A stretch of 52,482 nt of DNA from Thermobifida cellulosilytica TB100 (GTDB lineage: Bacteria > Actinomycetota > Actinomycetes > Streptosporangiales > Streptosporangiaceae), in contig NZ_KQ950180.1 in NCBI RefSeq assembly GCF_001517975.1, positions 257,647 to 310,128 of the forward strand, given 5' to 3'. Positions within the stretch are counted from its first letter, which is position 1; each line of letters begins with the position of its first letter. Both the position numbers and the translations under genes were made by a program. Positions 14,704-23,733 of the stretch are shown here, in pieces. Under the pieces are notes generated by a model, which saw only the letters and a list, made by a program, of their open reading frames with translations, did not search any database and was not told the DNA's origin.

Positions 14704-17112
14704 ATGGAGTCCATGGCTGCGAATACGGCACAGGCACGGCAGAATCTGCCTCTGGAGCTGAACAGGTTCGTCGGTCGTGAACGCGACCTCGACACCATCC
14801 TCCGCCTGCTGCGCAACCACCGGGTCGTCACGCTGTGCGGAGTGGGGGGGATCGGCAAGACCCGGCTGGCGCTGCGTGCCGCCGCACAGGCCACCGACTA
14901 CTTCCGCGACGGGGTGTGGCTGTGCGAGATGGCCGAGGCGACCGACCGCGAGGAGGTCGTCGGGCGGATCGCGACCGTCCTGGGCGCCCGGGGCGACGGC
15001 GAGCGCTCCCCCGAGCGGGCGCTGGCCGACGTGCTGCGCTCCCGCCGCCTGCTGCTGGTCCTGGACAACTGCGAGCACGCGGTCGCCGACGTCGCGACCG
15101 TGGTCGAGCAGCTCCTCGCCCGCTGCCCCGGCGTCTCCTTCCTGGTCACCACCCGCGAGCCCCTGCGCATCCCCAGTGAGACCGTGTGGCGGGTGCCGCC
15201 GCTGGCCGTGCCCGAACCGGGAGAGGGCGACCCGCTCAGCGCCGAGTCGGTCCAGTTGTTCGTGGACCGCGCCCGCGCCCACGCCCACGACTTCACCATG
15301 ACCCCGGAGCGGCTGGACTCCGTCGCGGAGATCTGCCGCCGCCTGGACGGGATCCCGCTGGGCATCGAACTGGCGGCGGCCCGGGTGCGGCTGCTGTCGG
15401 TCTCCCAGATCGCCGAGCGGCTCAACGACCGGTTCACGGTGCTGACCTACGGCGACCGGAGCGCACCGGCCCGCCAGCGGACGCTGCGCGCGGTCATCGA
15501 CTGGAGCCACGACATGCTGGACGAGCAGGAGCAGACGCTGCTGCGCCGGCTGTCGGTGTTCTCCGACTGGGACCTGGAGCTGGCCGAGGCGGTCTGCGCC
15601 GACGAGGCCCTGCCCGCCTCCTCGCTGCTCGACCTGCTCGTCTCGCTGGTGGACCGCTCGCTGGTCACCGTGGTCGGCGAGGTCGAGGGCCGGATGCGGT
15701 ACCGGATGCTCGACACCATCCGGCACTACGCCTCGGTCCGGCTGGCGGAGAGCGGGGAGGAGGAGCGGCTGCGGCTGCGGCACCGCGAGCAGATGCTGGC
15801 ACTGGCCGAGGACCTGGCGCACCGGGCCGTGGCCGGGCCCGAGGTCTCCTGGTCCGAGCGGCTCTCCGCCTTCCAGCGGGTCTGCGCCGACCGGGACAAC
15901 ATGCGGGCCGCGCTCAACTGGTCGGCGGAGCGGGGGGACGCCGTCGAGGGGCTGCGGCTGTGCGTGGCGCTGCGCCCGTACTGGATGGTCAACGGGCTGC
16001 TGTCGGAGGGCGCGCACTGGACCGACCGCTTCCTGGAGATGGGCTGCCCCGACGAGGCGCTGCGGGGACAGGCGATGGTGCGCCGGGCGGAACTGGCCTG
16101 GGACCGCAGCGACCAGGCGTCCACGGTGCGCGTCGGCGAGGAGGGGCTGCGGCTGTGCCGGGAGGCCGGGGACCACGCCTCGGTGGCGCTGGCCCTGAAC
16201 ATCCTGGCGATGAGCGACATCCGCGCCGGGAACCTGGAGCGGGCCGGGGAGCGGCTCGCCGAGTCGGTCGCACTGACCCGGGCGACGGACGACCCGTGGA
16301 ACGAGGGCATCGCCCGCAGCACCCAGGGGGCGCTGGCCGCGCGGCGGGGGCGCCTGGCGGAGGCCCGGACCCGCTACGAGGAGGCGCTGACGCTGCTGCG
16401 CGCCATCGACCACCGGTGGGGGGTGGGCCTCACCCTCATCGGCCAGGGGCGGGTGGCGGAGGCCAGCGGCGACCTCACCGGCGCCGAGCGGTGCTTCCGG
16501 GAGGCCCTGGAGATCCAGCGGGCCGTCGGCGGTGCCCCGGAGCTGGCGCGCTGCCTGGCCGGGGTGGGCCGGGTCCTGGCCCGGCAGGGGAAGGTCGCCG
16601 AGGCCTACGAGTGCCTGCGGGAGAGCCTGACCCTGTGCCACAACACCGGCCAGCGGCTGGGGACGGCCCGGGGGCTGCTCGCCGTCGCCACGGTCGCCGC
16701 GGCACAGGGGCAGGCGGAGGAGGCGACCCGGCTGGCGGGTGCGGCGGAGCGGATCCGGGAGCGCCTGGGGCAGCCCGCGTCGGGGACCCCGTGGCCGCTG
16801 CGGGCCGGGGCGTTCGCGCGGCTGTGGGAGGAGGGCCGCCGCATGGAGGCCGACCGGGCGGTCCGGCTGGCGCTGCGGCTGGCGGCGGCCGGGCGGTCGT
16901 CGTCCCACCCCGCACCGGTCGACGCGGCCCCGGCGGTGCTGACCCCGCGGGAGCGCGAGGTGGCCCAGTTGATCGGTCAGGGCATGAGCAACCGGTCGAT
17001 CGCGGAGCAGTTGTTCATCAGCCCGGCGACGGTGGCCCGGCACGTGGCCAACATCAACACCAAGCTGGGTTTCAACTCCCGGACGCAGATCGCCGCGTGG
17101 ATCAACCGGTGA
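14704..17112 (+). CDS. Large ATPase-TPR-LuxR transcriptional regulator (second of a tandem pair)
   Basis: An 802-residue paralogue of the preceding gene with the same architecture. Walker A GVGGIGKTR (46-54), Walker B LLLVLDNCEHAV, the LVTTREPLRIPSE sensor segment, winged helix AVIDWSHDMLDEQEQTLLRRL, then TPR-like repeats through the middle and a C-terminal GerE domain LTPREREVAQLIGQGMSNRSIAEQLFISPATVARHVANINTKLGF (shared motif positions about 735-790). Start ATG 14704 or the in-frame ATG 14713; no clear ribosome site precedes either. The two regulators probably arose by duplication and have diverged considerably in the TPR part, so they are likely to sense different signals. The degenerate AMP-binding gene downstream may be a target. 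Confidence 0.9.
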   Translation: MESMAANTAQARQNLPLELNRFVGRERDLDTILRLLRNHRVVTLCGVGGIGKTRLALRAAAQATDYFRDGVWLCEMAEATDREEVVGRIATVLGARGDGERSPERALADVLRSRRLLLVLDNCEHAVADVATVVEQLLARCPGVSFLVTTREPLRIPSETVWRVPPLAVPEPGEGDPLSAESVQLFVDRARAHAHDFTMTPERLDSVAEICRRLDGIPLGIELAAARVRLLSVSQIAERLNDRFTVLTYGDRSAPARQRTLRAVIDWSHDMLDEQEQTLLRRLSVFSDWDLELAEAVCADEALPASSLLDLLVSLVDRSLVTVVGEVEGRMRYRMLDTIRHYASVRLAESGEEERLRLRHREQMLALAEDLAHRAVAGPEVSWSERLSAFQRVCADRDNMRAALNWSAERGDAVEGLRLCVALRPYWMVNGLLSEGAHWTDRFLEMGCPDEALRGQAMVRRAELAWDRSDQASTVRVGEEGLRLCREAGDHASVALALNILAMSDIRAGNLERAGERLAESVALTRATDDPWNEGIARSTQGALAARRGRLAEARTRYEEALTLLRAIDHRWGVGLTLIGQGRVAEASGDLTGAERCFREALEIQRAVGGAPELARCLAGVGRVLARQGKVAEAYECLRESLTLCHNTGQRLGTARGLLAVATVAAAQGQAEEATRLAGAAERIRERLGQPASGTPWPLRAGAFARLWEEGRRMEADRAVRLALRLAAAGRSSSHPAPVDAAPAVLTPREREVAQLIGQGMSNRSIAEQLFISPATVARHVANINTKLGFNSRTQIAAWINR

Positions 17113-17577
17113 CGGCCGCCACCGACCTGCTCCCTTTCCCCGGAACGGCTGCCGAAGGTATTCTGTACCGCACCGCTCATTCCGCTCTGAACTGCGGAAA
17201 AGCCGACTACACACCCCGTCCGCCAAGAATCTACATATGCATATGCACGCGAGAACGCATGTGCAGTCAGGCCCGATGGGGGTAGTCTCACCTATGTGCG
17301 GTCGCTGCCCGCAGAGCACCGCGGTCCGCACGCACGCGCCGTGGGCGCGCCATTCCGGCGCTCCCGGCCGTCCGTTCCGCCGCAGGCCGCACTGCGGAGA
17401 CACGCGGTGCGGAGGGGGCAGACGGCCGCGGCCGCGCCGGGGCTCGTGCTGCCGCGGGTCGTTCTTGAGGGGAAACGCCCCGCGGCACCGGCCGCAGGCG
17501 TCCGGGTTCGTCACGTGGAGGGGGCGCGACGAACCCGGACCCGGCCACCGGGAGGACCCCTGGGGAGGGTGGGAGAC
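17113..17577. other. Gene-free region before the AMP-binding-like gene
   Basis: 465 bases without a convincing gene. The middle part (about 17150-17300) is relatively AT-rich and contains the palindrome at 17234-17245; the rest is very GC-rich leader. An in-frame extension of the next gene to 17296 is possible but has poor coding character compared with the well-placed RBS at 17578. Confidence 0.4.
17234..17245. promoter_or_regulatory. 12-base perfect palindrome, possible operator
   Basis: CATATGCATATG at 17234-17245 is a perfect palindrome in a region that is otherwise GC-rich. A related half GCATGTGC follows at 17257-17264, pairing with GCATATGC. It could be a binding site for a regulator of the downstream gene; no family is assigned. 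Confidence 0.25.
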
Positions 17578-18426
17578 ATGAGGGCCGAGCAGTTGCCGTG
17601 CTCAGCCGACACGCCCGCCGCGCACCTGCCGCGCGGTCCGGTCCCGAACGGTTCGCTGACCGGTGGCCTGCTCGACCGGCTCCGGCGTTTCGGGGACTCC
17701 GGTTCGGTCGCCGACCACCGGGGCCCGCGCATGAGCGGCGCCGAGTTCGCCACCATCGTCCACCGTGCCGCCGCCGGGCTGAGCCGGCGCGGGCTGCACC
17801 CCAACGACGTGGTCGCGGTCCTCGCACCGGTGTGCACCGCCCGCCTCGTCTCCGTCTACACCGCGATGGCGGTGGGCTGCGTCGCGCTGCCGCTGGAGCT
17901 GACCTCCGACATCGACACCCTGATCCGGGTCCTGGTCGACACCGAGGCCCGGATGCTGCTGACCACCGGCGAGCTGGCGCCCCTGGCGGTGGAGCTGGCC
18001 GACCGCTCCCGGGTGCGCCAGGTGGTGTCCTTCGGCGGCGCCCCCGAGACCACTCCCTTCGCCGAACTGCTGCGCCCCGCGCCGCGCAGCAGCGGCTACG
18101 ATCCCGCGCAACGCTGCCTGTTCGACAGCGGACTGCTGGACTACACGGCCGTCTCCGGCGCCCCGCCGCGCACCGTGCGCCGCCCCCACCGGGAGCTCGT
18201 CGAGCACTTCCGCGTCCTCGACGCCCGCCTGCGGCTCTCCCGCGGCGACACGGTGGTCCTGGAGAGCGGCATGAGCGAGTTCGACCGCTGCGTGTTGGCC
18301 TCGGTGGCGCTGTGGAACGGCGCCTCGGTGCTCTCCATGGGGGGCGCGGGCCCCGCCGGTGCGGTTCCCCGGCCCCCCCGGGCCGTCGAGCCGCCGCTCT
18401 CCCCGACCGGTCTTCCCTCCGCATGA
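17578..18426 (+). CDS. Degenerate, truncated AMP-binding (ANL) family protein
   Basis: A 282-residue protein. ATG 17578 follows GGGTGGGAGAC. Residues ~20-200 resemble the N-terminal part of acyl-CoA ligases: GAEFATIVHRAAAGLSRRGL, then VVAVLAPVCTARLVSVYTAMAVGCVALPLE, then TLIRVLVDTEARMLLT. Where ANL enzymes carry the phosphate-binding YTSGTTGxPKG motif, this protein has YTAVSGAPPRTVRRPH: no Ser-Gly-Thr-Thr-Gly and no Lys. It stops shortly after, lacking the rest of the adenylation core and the C-terminal lid. The stop codon overlaps a strong terminator, so the short length appears native rather than a recent frameshift. Probably not a ligase; perhaps a regulatory or binding relic. Confidence 0.75.
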   Translation: MRAEQLPCSADTPAAHLPRGPVPNGSLTGGLLDRLRRFGDSGSVADHRGPRMSGAEFATIVHRAAAGLSRRGLHPNDVVAVLAPVCTARLVSVYTAMAVGCVALPLELTSDIDTLIRVLVDTEARMLLTTGELAPLAVELADRSRVRQVVSFGGAPETTPFAELLRPAPRSSGYDPAQRCLFDSGLLDYTAVSGAPPRTVRRPHRELVEHFRVLDARLRLSRGDTVVLESGMSEFDRCVLASVALWNGASVLSMGGAGPAGAVPRPPRAVEPPLSPTGLPSA

Positions 18427-18470
18427 CACAGCCGGAGCCGCGTTGGGCTGGCCGCGGCTCCGGCTGTGTC
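18425..18470. terminator. Strong bidirectional terminator
   Basis: Perfect 18-base arms GACACAGCCGGAGCCGCG (18425-18442) and CGCGGCTCCGGCTGTGTC (18453-18470), 10-base loop. It overlaps the stop codon of the AMP-binding-like gene and ends 7 bases before the convergent RsbW-like gene's stop. Confidence 0.9.
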
Positions 18471-18477
18471 CCCGCAC

Positions 18478-18972
18478 TCAGGGGAGGTCGATCTCGAACC
18501 AGGCGACATGGGTGGTCTCGGTCCAGTACTCGCCGTTGCGGGAGGAGCAGTCCTCGACGATGAGCTTGCCGCGGCCGTACTCGTGCCGGTCCTCCCGGTG
18601 GATCACGTCGCTCTCCAGGGGGTCCTTGCGGCCCTGGTCGACCACTGCCACGCGTACGCCGTCGGCGTCGATCCGGATGAACAGGGTCATCACCCCGCCG
18701 GTCTGACCGGAGCGGGAGTGGAGCAGGGCGTTGGTGGCCAGTTCGCTGACGGCGAGCTCGGCGTCGTCCTGGACGGACTCGGGGCATCCCGCCCGGCCCA
18801 GGAACTCGCGGACCCGGGAGCGGATGGAGCGGACCGCGGTGAGGTTCCCCACGCAGCTCCACACCGTGTGGTCGGTGGCGGGGGCGGCGAGTTCGACGGA
18901 GTCGACCACGGGCGCGTCGCAGGCGTCAGCGGCTTCGAAGGTGCGCACCTCCTGCGAATCGGTCGTCCCCAT
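18478..18972 (-). CDS. RsbW-like anti-sigma factor / ATP-binding protein (HATPase_c_2)
   Basis: 164 residues. A single GHKL ATPase domain of the serine-kinase anti-sigma type: N box ELAVSELATNALLHSRSG (about 93-110), G1 box VAVVDQGRKDPLE, and a degenerate G2 region EYGRGKLIVEDCSS. In this family the protein binds or phosphorylates anti-sigma antagonists or regulates development; streptomycetes encode dozens, mostly without a known partner. The first ~35 residues are acidic and poorly conserved. Alone on its strand, with a strong hairpin immediately downstream. Partner sigma factor not visible in the window. Confidence 0.88.
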   Translation of the reverse strand: MGTTDSQEVRTFEAADACDAPVVDSVELAAPATDHTVWSCVGNLTAVRSIRSRVREFLGRAGCPESVQDDAELAVSELATNALLHSRSGQTGGVMTLFIRIDADGVRVAVVDQGRKDPLESDVIHREDRHEYGRGKLIVEDCSSRNGEYWTETTHVAWFEIDLP

Positions 18973-19349
18973 GTCACTCCCATCGCTCTTCGGTGGGACC
19001 GCCAGGATCGCACGCCCACGGAACCGTCACTGCGGAACTCAACAACAGGACAGCACACCGACGGCTACCCGGACACGGCAGCCCCGCAAAACACGGTCAC
19101 GTGTCCCACAGAGACAGCACAAAGGATTCCACGTCCGGGGCACGGCTACCCCTGCTGAGCTGCAACGTTCCGGCAACACCGCCAAGAGGGGGCCAAGGCC
19201 TCCACCATTCCTTGTCCGACGCGCGATCCAATCGTGACCTCATGGCTTTCCAAGAGCGAAGGCAGAAACGATAATCGTTGTCAGTACCGTTTCGGGAGGT
19301 CCTGTCCCCACCCCCCGTTCCGCACAACGTCACACCAGGGAGAGCACCC
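18973..19349. other. Divergent intergenic region between the RsbW-like and CooC-like genes
   Basis: 377 bases, no gene seen. It must contain promoters for both divergent genes. The clearest element is the 13-base palindrome at 19267-19279. Confidence 0.4.
19267..19279. promoter_or_regulatory. AACGAT-A-ATCGTT palindrome, candidate metalloregulator (Zur/Fur-like) operator
   Basis: A perfect 6-1-6 palindrome at 19267-19279, 70 bases before the CooC-like ATPase start. The AT-centred GATAATC core resembles Fur-superfamily boxes in actinobacteria, but only 13 bases are symmetric. Assignment to Zur, Fur or Nur is inference. Confidence 0.35.
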
Positions 19350-20324
19350 ATGAAGATCGCGTTCGTCGGCAAGGGCGGCAGCGGCAAGACCACCCTGTCC
19401 GCGCTGTTCGCCCGCTACCTCGCCTCCTGCGGCGCCCCCGTGGTGGCCGTCGACGCCGACATCAACCAGCACCTCGGCCCCGCCCTGGGCGCCCGGCCCG
19501 CCGACCTCGCCGGGGTCCCCGCCCTGGGCGGGCACCTCGCCGAGATCAAGGAGCTGCTGCGCGGCTCCAACCCGCGCATCGCCTCGGCGGACCAGATGGT
19601 CAAGACCACCCCGCCCGGCCGGGGCTCCCGGCTGCTCGACTTCTCCGAGGACAACCCGGTGCACCGGCGCTTCGGCCACCACGTCGACGGGGTGCTGCTC
19701 ATGCTCACCGGGCCGTTCAGCGAGGACGACCTGGGGGTGGCCTGCTACCACTCCAAGGTGGGCGCGGTGGAGATGTACCTGAACCACATGGTGGACGGCC
19801 CCCGCGAGTACGTCGTGGTGGACATGACCGCCGGGGCCGACTCCTTCGCCTCCGGCATGTTCACCCGGTTCGACGTCACCTTCCTGGTCGCCGAGCCGAC
19901 CCTGCGCGGCGTCGGCGTCTACCGCCAGTACGCCGAGTACGCGCGCGACCACGACGTCACCATCAAGGTGGTCGGCAACAAGGTGCAGGGTCCCGAGGAC
20001 GTGGAGTTCCTGCGCGAGCACGTGGGCGACGCGCTCAGCGTGTGCGTGTCCCACTCGGAGTTCGTCCGCGCCATGGAGAAGGGGCGCCACCCGGACTTCA
20101 CCGAACTGGAGGAGGACAACCTCAAGGCGCTGGCCTGGATGCGCGACGTCGTCGACGCCACCGAGCAGGACTGGGAGCGGTTCACCCGCCAGAACGTGGA
20201 GTTCCACCTGCGCAACGCCGAGCGGTGGGCCAACGCGGCGACCGGGGTCGACCTGGCGGCCCAGGTCGACCCGGAGTTCGTCATGGGGCCCGCGGCCCTG
20301 GCCGCGTCTCGGGCCGCGGGCTGA
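19350..20324 (+). CDS. CooC-like MinD/ParA-family ATPase
   Basis: 324 residues. Deviant Walker A GKGGSGKTT at residues 7-15, switch region VVAVDADINQHLG, and the second acidic motif YVVVDMTAGADSFASG around 160. This resembles CooC, the ATPase that loads nickel into carbon monoxide dehydrogenase, and related metallochaperone ATPases. The CxC metal-binding motif of CooC is not obvious (only VCVSH near 230), so the substrate may differ. No CODH, hydrogenase or urease genes are in the window. Start ATG 19350 follows CAGGGAGAG. A palindromic element 70 bases upstream suggests metal-responsive control. The stop codon directly abuts that of the convergent next gene. Confidence 0.85.
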   Translation: MKIAFVGKGGSGKTTLSALFARYLASCGAPVVAVDADINQHLGPALGARPADLAGVPALGGHLAEIKELLRGSNPRIASADQMVKTTPPGRGSRLLDFSEDNPVHRRFGHHVDGVLLMLTGPFSEDDLGVACYHSKVGAVEMYLNHMVDGPREYVVVDMTAGADSFASGMFTRFDVTFLVAEPTLRGVGVYRQYAEYARDHDVTIKVVGNKVQGPEDVEFLREHVGDALSVCVSHSEFVRAMEKGRHPDFTELEEDNLKALAWMRDVVDATEQDWERFTRQNVEFHLRNAERWANAATGVDLAAQVDPEFVMGPAALAASRAAG

Positions 20325-21713
20325 TCACCGTCCGTACAGCGCGTTGTCGGCGGCGGTGCGGATCTGCTCCAACCGGTCGGTGTCCAGCGGCACGGCGCCG
20401 CGCTGCGCCGAGGCGAACAGCGGGTGCAGCCCGGTGGACAGCTCCTCGCTGAACTGCGAGTAGTAGGGGGTCACCGGCCGGACCTGGGCGTCGTCCACCG
20501 CCAGCCGGACGGTGTCCAGGAAGTGGCCGGCCTCGGCGTGCCAGGCGTCCTCCCCGGTGACGCCGTACCCGGCGCACAGCCGCGCGGCGTCCTCGGGGGA
20601 CAGCTTGTCCACGTAGACGTCCTGCCGGGTCGGCGCGTACCCGCCGCAGTAGTACAGCACCTGCTGCTGGCGGGCGCCGGTGAGGAAGCCGATGAGGTCG
20701 AGCGCGGCCTCCTCGTTCGTGCTCCCGCTGCTCAGGGCGAGGCTCTGCCCGCCCAGCAGGGCTCCGGGCAGCGCCTCCACCGTGTACTCGGGGGCGTGCC
20801 CGGAGTCCTGCTCCGTGGACGCGATGAGCAGCCGCCGGTACCAGATGGGCCAGTTGCGCATCGCCACCGCCTCACCGCTGAGGAAGCGGACGTAGGTCTC
20901 CTCCTCGGTGCCCTCCAGCGAGGCGGGGTGGAAGGTCCCGTCCGCGAACCCCTCGGCGATGAGGTTCAGCGCCTGGTACTCGACGCTGTTGCGGTGGATG
21001 TCGGCGAGGCGCTGCTCGCCGGGGAGGACCAGGCTGCCGCCCTCCCCCGCGACGATCTCCATGGTGTTGACGGTGAACCCCTCGTACCGGGCGAACTGCC
21101 CGATGTAGAGGTGCTCGACGTCGGCGTCCTCGGTGGCCTCGGCGAGTTCGGCGAGGATCCCGCTCAGGCTGCGGCCCGCGGTCAGCGGCTCCTGGCCCAC
21201 CAGGTCCCTGCGGTAGTAGAGCATGCCCACGTCCGCGGTGAAGGGGACCGCGTAGACCCGGTTCCGGTAGGTCACCGACTGGCTCGGCTTCTCCTGGAAG
21301 ACCTGGGTGAGGACGCTGTCGGAGTCCCCGTCCGGGGCCACCCCGGCGGCCTCCGCCCAGCCGGGGCCGATCTCCCTGATCCATCCGGCCTCGGCGAACA
21401 TGGCGGTGAACTGGTTGTCGATGTTGATGACGTCGTACTCGGGGTCGCCGCTCTGGACGTCGCGCACCATCTCGGCGTACTGCTGGTCGGCGCTGCCGGG
21501 CAGGACCACGAGGTAGGCGCGGTAGCCGTCCGGCCCCTGCGCGGCGTTCCACTCCTGGATGAGGTTCAGGTAGAGGTCGTTGCCGCTGACGTCCTGGCCG
21601 GTCGCCACGTAGATGGTGCGCTCCTCGTCCGCCCCGGGCGCCGTGCAGGCCGCCGCCAGGCACAGTGCCGCCGCGGCGACGGCCGTCCTCCGGAACAACC
21701 GGTCACCTCCCAC
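20325..21713 (-). CDS. Extracellular solute-binding lipoprotein (family 1)
   Basis: 462 residues. A lipoprotein signal peptide with lipobox LAAAC (Cys at about residue 23) follows a basic N-region and hydrophobic core. The mature part is a bacterial extracellular solute-binding domain: AEMVRDVQSGDPEYDVINIDNQFTAMFAEAGWI-type segment, then YAVPFTADVGMLYYRRDLV, and RFLSGEAVAMRNWP, all typical of carbohydrate-type family-1 binding proteins. Its start overlaps the end of the upstream VWA gene by 11 bases, so the two are translationally coupled. There are no ABC permease or ATPase genes nearby, so it may act as a receptor for the VWA membrane protein or use permeases encoded elsewhere. Confidence 0.9.
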   Translation of the reverse strand: MGGDRLFRRTAVAAAALCLAAACTAPGADEERTIYVATGQDVSGNDLYLNLIQEWNAAQGPDGYRAYLVVLPGSADQQYAEMVRDVQSGDPEYDVINIDNQFTAMFAEAGWIREIGPGWAEAAGVAPDGDSDSVLTQVFQEKPSQSVTYRNRVYAVPFTADVGMLYYRRDLVGQEPLTAGRSLSGILAELAEATEDADVEHLYIGQFARYEGFTVNTMEIVAGEGGSLVLPGEQRLADIHRNSVEYQALNLIAEGFADGTFHPASLEGTEEETYVRFLSGEAVAMRNWPIWYRRLLIASTEQDSGHAPEYTVEALPGALLGGQSLALSSGSTNEEAALDLIGFLTGARQQQVLYYCGGYAPTRQDVYVDKLSPEDAARLCAGYGVTGEDAWHAEAGHFLDTVRLAVDDAQVRPVTPYYSQFSEELSTGLHPLFASAQRGAVPLDTDRLEQIRTAADNALYGR

Positions 21714-23733
21714 CGCGCGCCTCCTCGACCACGCCGCGCGCGCTCTCGTCCGCCCTGCCCCGGTCGGCGTCGCGGCACTCGACGCGCGGGTGCCCGGTGA
21801 GCTGGGGCAGGATGCCCACCTCGCAGGCGGCCTGGTCGGCCGCCTGCTGTGCGCCGCCGCCGACCGCGATGATCCGCACCCGCACGTCCGTCCCGTCCAG
21901 CACCCGGTCCAGCTCCTCCTGGCTGAGCCCGCGGTCGTCCTGGATGCGCACCCCGTCGGTGACGACGACCAGCATTGCGCCGGGGGCCGCGTCCTCCTCC
22001 AGGGCGAGCACGCCCGCGCGGATGACCTCCCGCAGCGGGGTCGGGCGGTGCGTCGGGGCGAGGCCCTCCACGGTGGCGATGAGCTCTTCGGGGAGGTTGT
22101 CGCGGTGGGTGGTCGACACGAGCGTGGTCGCGGCGGTGGCCTCCCGGCCGCTGTCGCCTGCCGGGTAGGACCACAGCCCGAAGCGGTCCTGGGCGCGCAG
22201 GTCGCCGATGATCGTGGTCGCGGCCGTGCGCGCGGCGTCGAACTGCTGCGGCACCGAGGCCATGGAGGTGGACCGGTCGAACGCGAGCAGGATCGTCGCG
22301 GGCTCGCTCGCCTCCCGGTGCGCCTCGTCGGCCTGGAGCGCCCACTCCCACCACTGGACGGGGTCGAACCGGGCCGCCCACTCGGAGACCTGCGGCCCGT
22401 GCGCGGCGTCGTGCTCGGCGGCCATGGCCTCCGCGGCCCGGCCCTGCCCCGTCACGGAGCGGTACCCGGCGTAGACCCCGTCGGCGGCGTAGGCGTCCTC
22501 GTCCTCGGCGAGGTCGAGGAGGAACCGCTCGAACTCCTGGCGCTCCGCCGTGAGGTCCGAGGGCTCCTCGTCCTCCCAGAGCACCCGGACCAGCGGGTGG
22601 TCGAGAAAGGGCAGGCCGGGGCCGTAGCGGGGGGACAGGTCGGTCCGCATCCCCTCGGGGCAGTCGGGGGAGGCGCTGTCGAGGGCGCTGCGGGCCTGGT
22701 AGACCGCGGCCTCGCTGACCAGTGCCACCGTGTCGGCCCACTTCCCGACCCGGCACAGCAGCGCCAGGCTGCTGTCGGCCCCCTCCTCGCCGAGGAAGCG
22801 GGCCTCCGCCTGCACCTGCTCGGCCGCGCGGCCGCTCTCGGCGAGGAGGCGGGCCTGGTGGGCGCCGTGCAGCCGCCCCACCGAGGTCCACCGCAATCCC
22901 GGACGCGCCCATTCCAGGTCGGGACCGTCGGGGAGAATCCCCGGTTCGACGTCGGGCGGGAATGCGTCGGGAACCGCCCACACGAGCGGGGTCATGCGGG
23001 TGGGGCCGAGATAGTCGAGACCCGCGTCGCCGAGTTTCCCGTTGCTGTTGACGCGCCCGTCCTCCGGCGGCACCAATTCGAGAAATTCGACGGTGGATTC
23101 AGGAATCCAGTAGTGGGGTCTGGCGCCCAGGGAACGGTCGACCAGATAACTGCGTCCGGGCGGCCCGGCGCCCATCTCGGTGGTGTTCGCGGGCAGTTCC
23201 CAGCCGTTGGCCAGCGTCTGGCGCACCGTCTCCGTCGTCCCCGCGGCGTAGACCAGGACGTCGACCGGCCGGCAGCCGCCGTTCTCCTCGCGGCGCTCGG
23301 TCTCGTAGACGTCGGCGGCCTCCCGCAGCACCGCCTCGCTGTCGGCTGCGGTGACCACGATGAGCTGGGTGGGCAGGGGGCAGGACGGGCTCAGCACCGG
23401 CCAGACGAGGGGCGCGATCAGGACCGCGGCGCTCAGGCCCGCGACCACGGTGAGGACGTAGCCGGTGACCGGTGAGTTCGGCAGCATCCTGACGATCAGG
23501 CGGAGCGGCTCGTAGGGGGCGCCGCGCTGTGCGTGGGCGATCAGCAGGATGAGCGATCCCAGCAGGAGGAGGATCGCGCTGATCCACAGGAGGTCTCCCA
23601 GCAGCGCTCCGAGGGTCTGACCGATGAACTCCTGCCACAGGGCGATGAAGAGGGACGAGAGAACCGTGGCGGCGAGAAAACCGGTGAGCGATGTGGACTT
23701 CTTTGTCTTACCGCGCCTGTCGGTCTGAGTCAT
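21703..23733 (-). CDS. Membrane-anchored protein with binding-protein-like region and VWA domain
   Basis: About 676 residues from ATG 23733. Two N-terminal membrane segments (about 20-75, and a third near 105-125) lead into an extracellular region that resembles a solute-binding fold (TQLIVVTAADSEAVLREAADVY... VDVLVYAAGTTETVRQTLANGWE). The C-terminal von Willebrand A domain begins ATILLAFDRSTSMASVP, giving the MIDAS motif DRSTS, with a later T and D (VTDG at the expected spacing). VWA domains bind metal and protein ligands. Similar 'substrate-binding plus VWA' proteins exist in streptomycetes with no known role. It overlaps the downstream solute-binding lipoprotein. An earlier in-frame start at 23820 adds 29 residues and is less likely. 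Confidence 0.85.
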   Translation of the reverse strand: MTQTDRRGKTKKSTSLTGFLAATVLSSLFIALWQEFIGQTLGALLGDLLWISAILLLLGSLILLIAHAQRGAPYEPLRLIVRMLPNSPVTGYVLTVVAGLSAAVLIAPLVWPVLSPSCPLPTQLIVVTAADSEAVLREAADVYETERREENGGCRPVDVLVYAAGTTETVRQTLANGWELPANTTEMGAGPPGRSYLVDRSLGARPHYWIPESTVEFLELVPPEDGRVNSNGKLGDAGLDYLGPTRMTPLVWAVPDAFPPDVEPGILPDGPDLEWARPGLRWTSVGRLHGAHQARLLAESGRAAEQVQAEARFLGEEGADSSLALLCRVGKWADTVALVSEAAVYQARSALDSASPDCPEGMRTDLSPRYGPGLPFLDHPLVRVLWEDEEPSDLTAERQEFERFLLDLAEDEDAYAADGVYAGYRSVTGQGRAAEAMAAEHDAAHGPQVSEWAARFDPVQWWEWALQADEAHREASEPATILLAFDRSTSMASVPQQFDAARTAATTIIGDLRAQDRFGLWSYPAGDSGREATAATTLVSTTHRDNLPEELIATVEGLAPTHRPTPLREVIRAGVLALEEDAAPGAMLVVVTDGVRIQDDRGLSQEELDRVLDGTDVRVRIIAVGGGAQQAADQAACEVGILPQLTGHPRVECRDADRGRADESARGVVEEARGGR

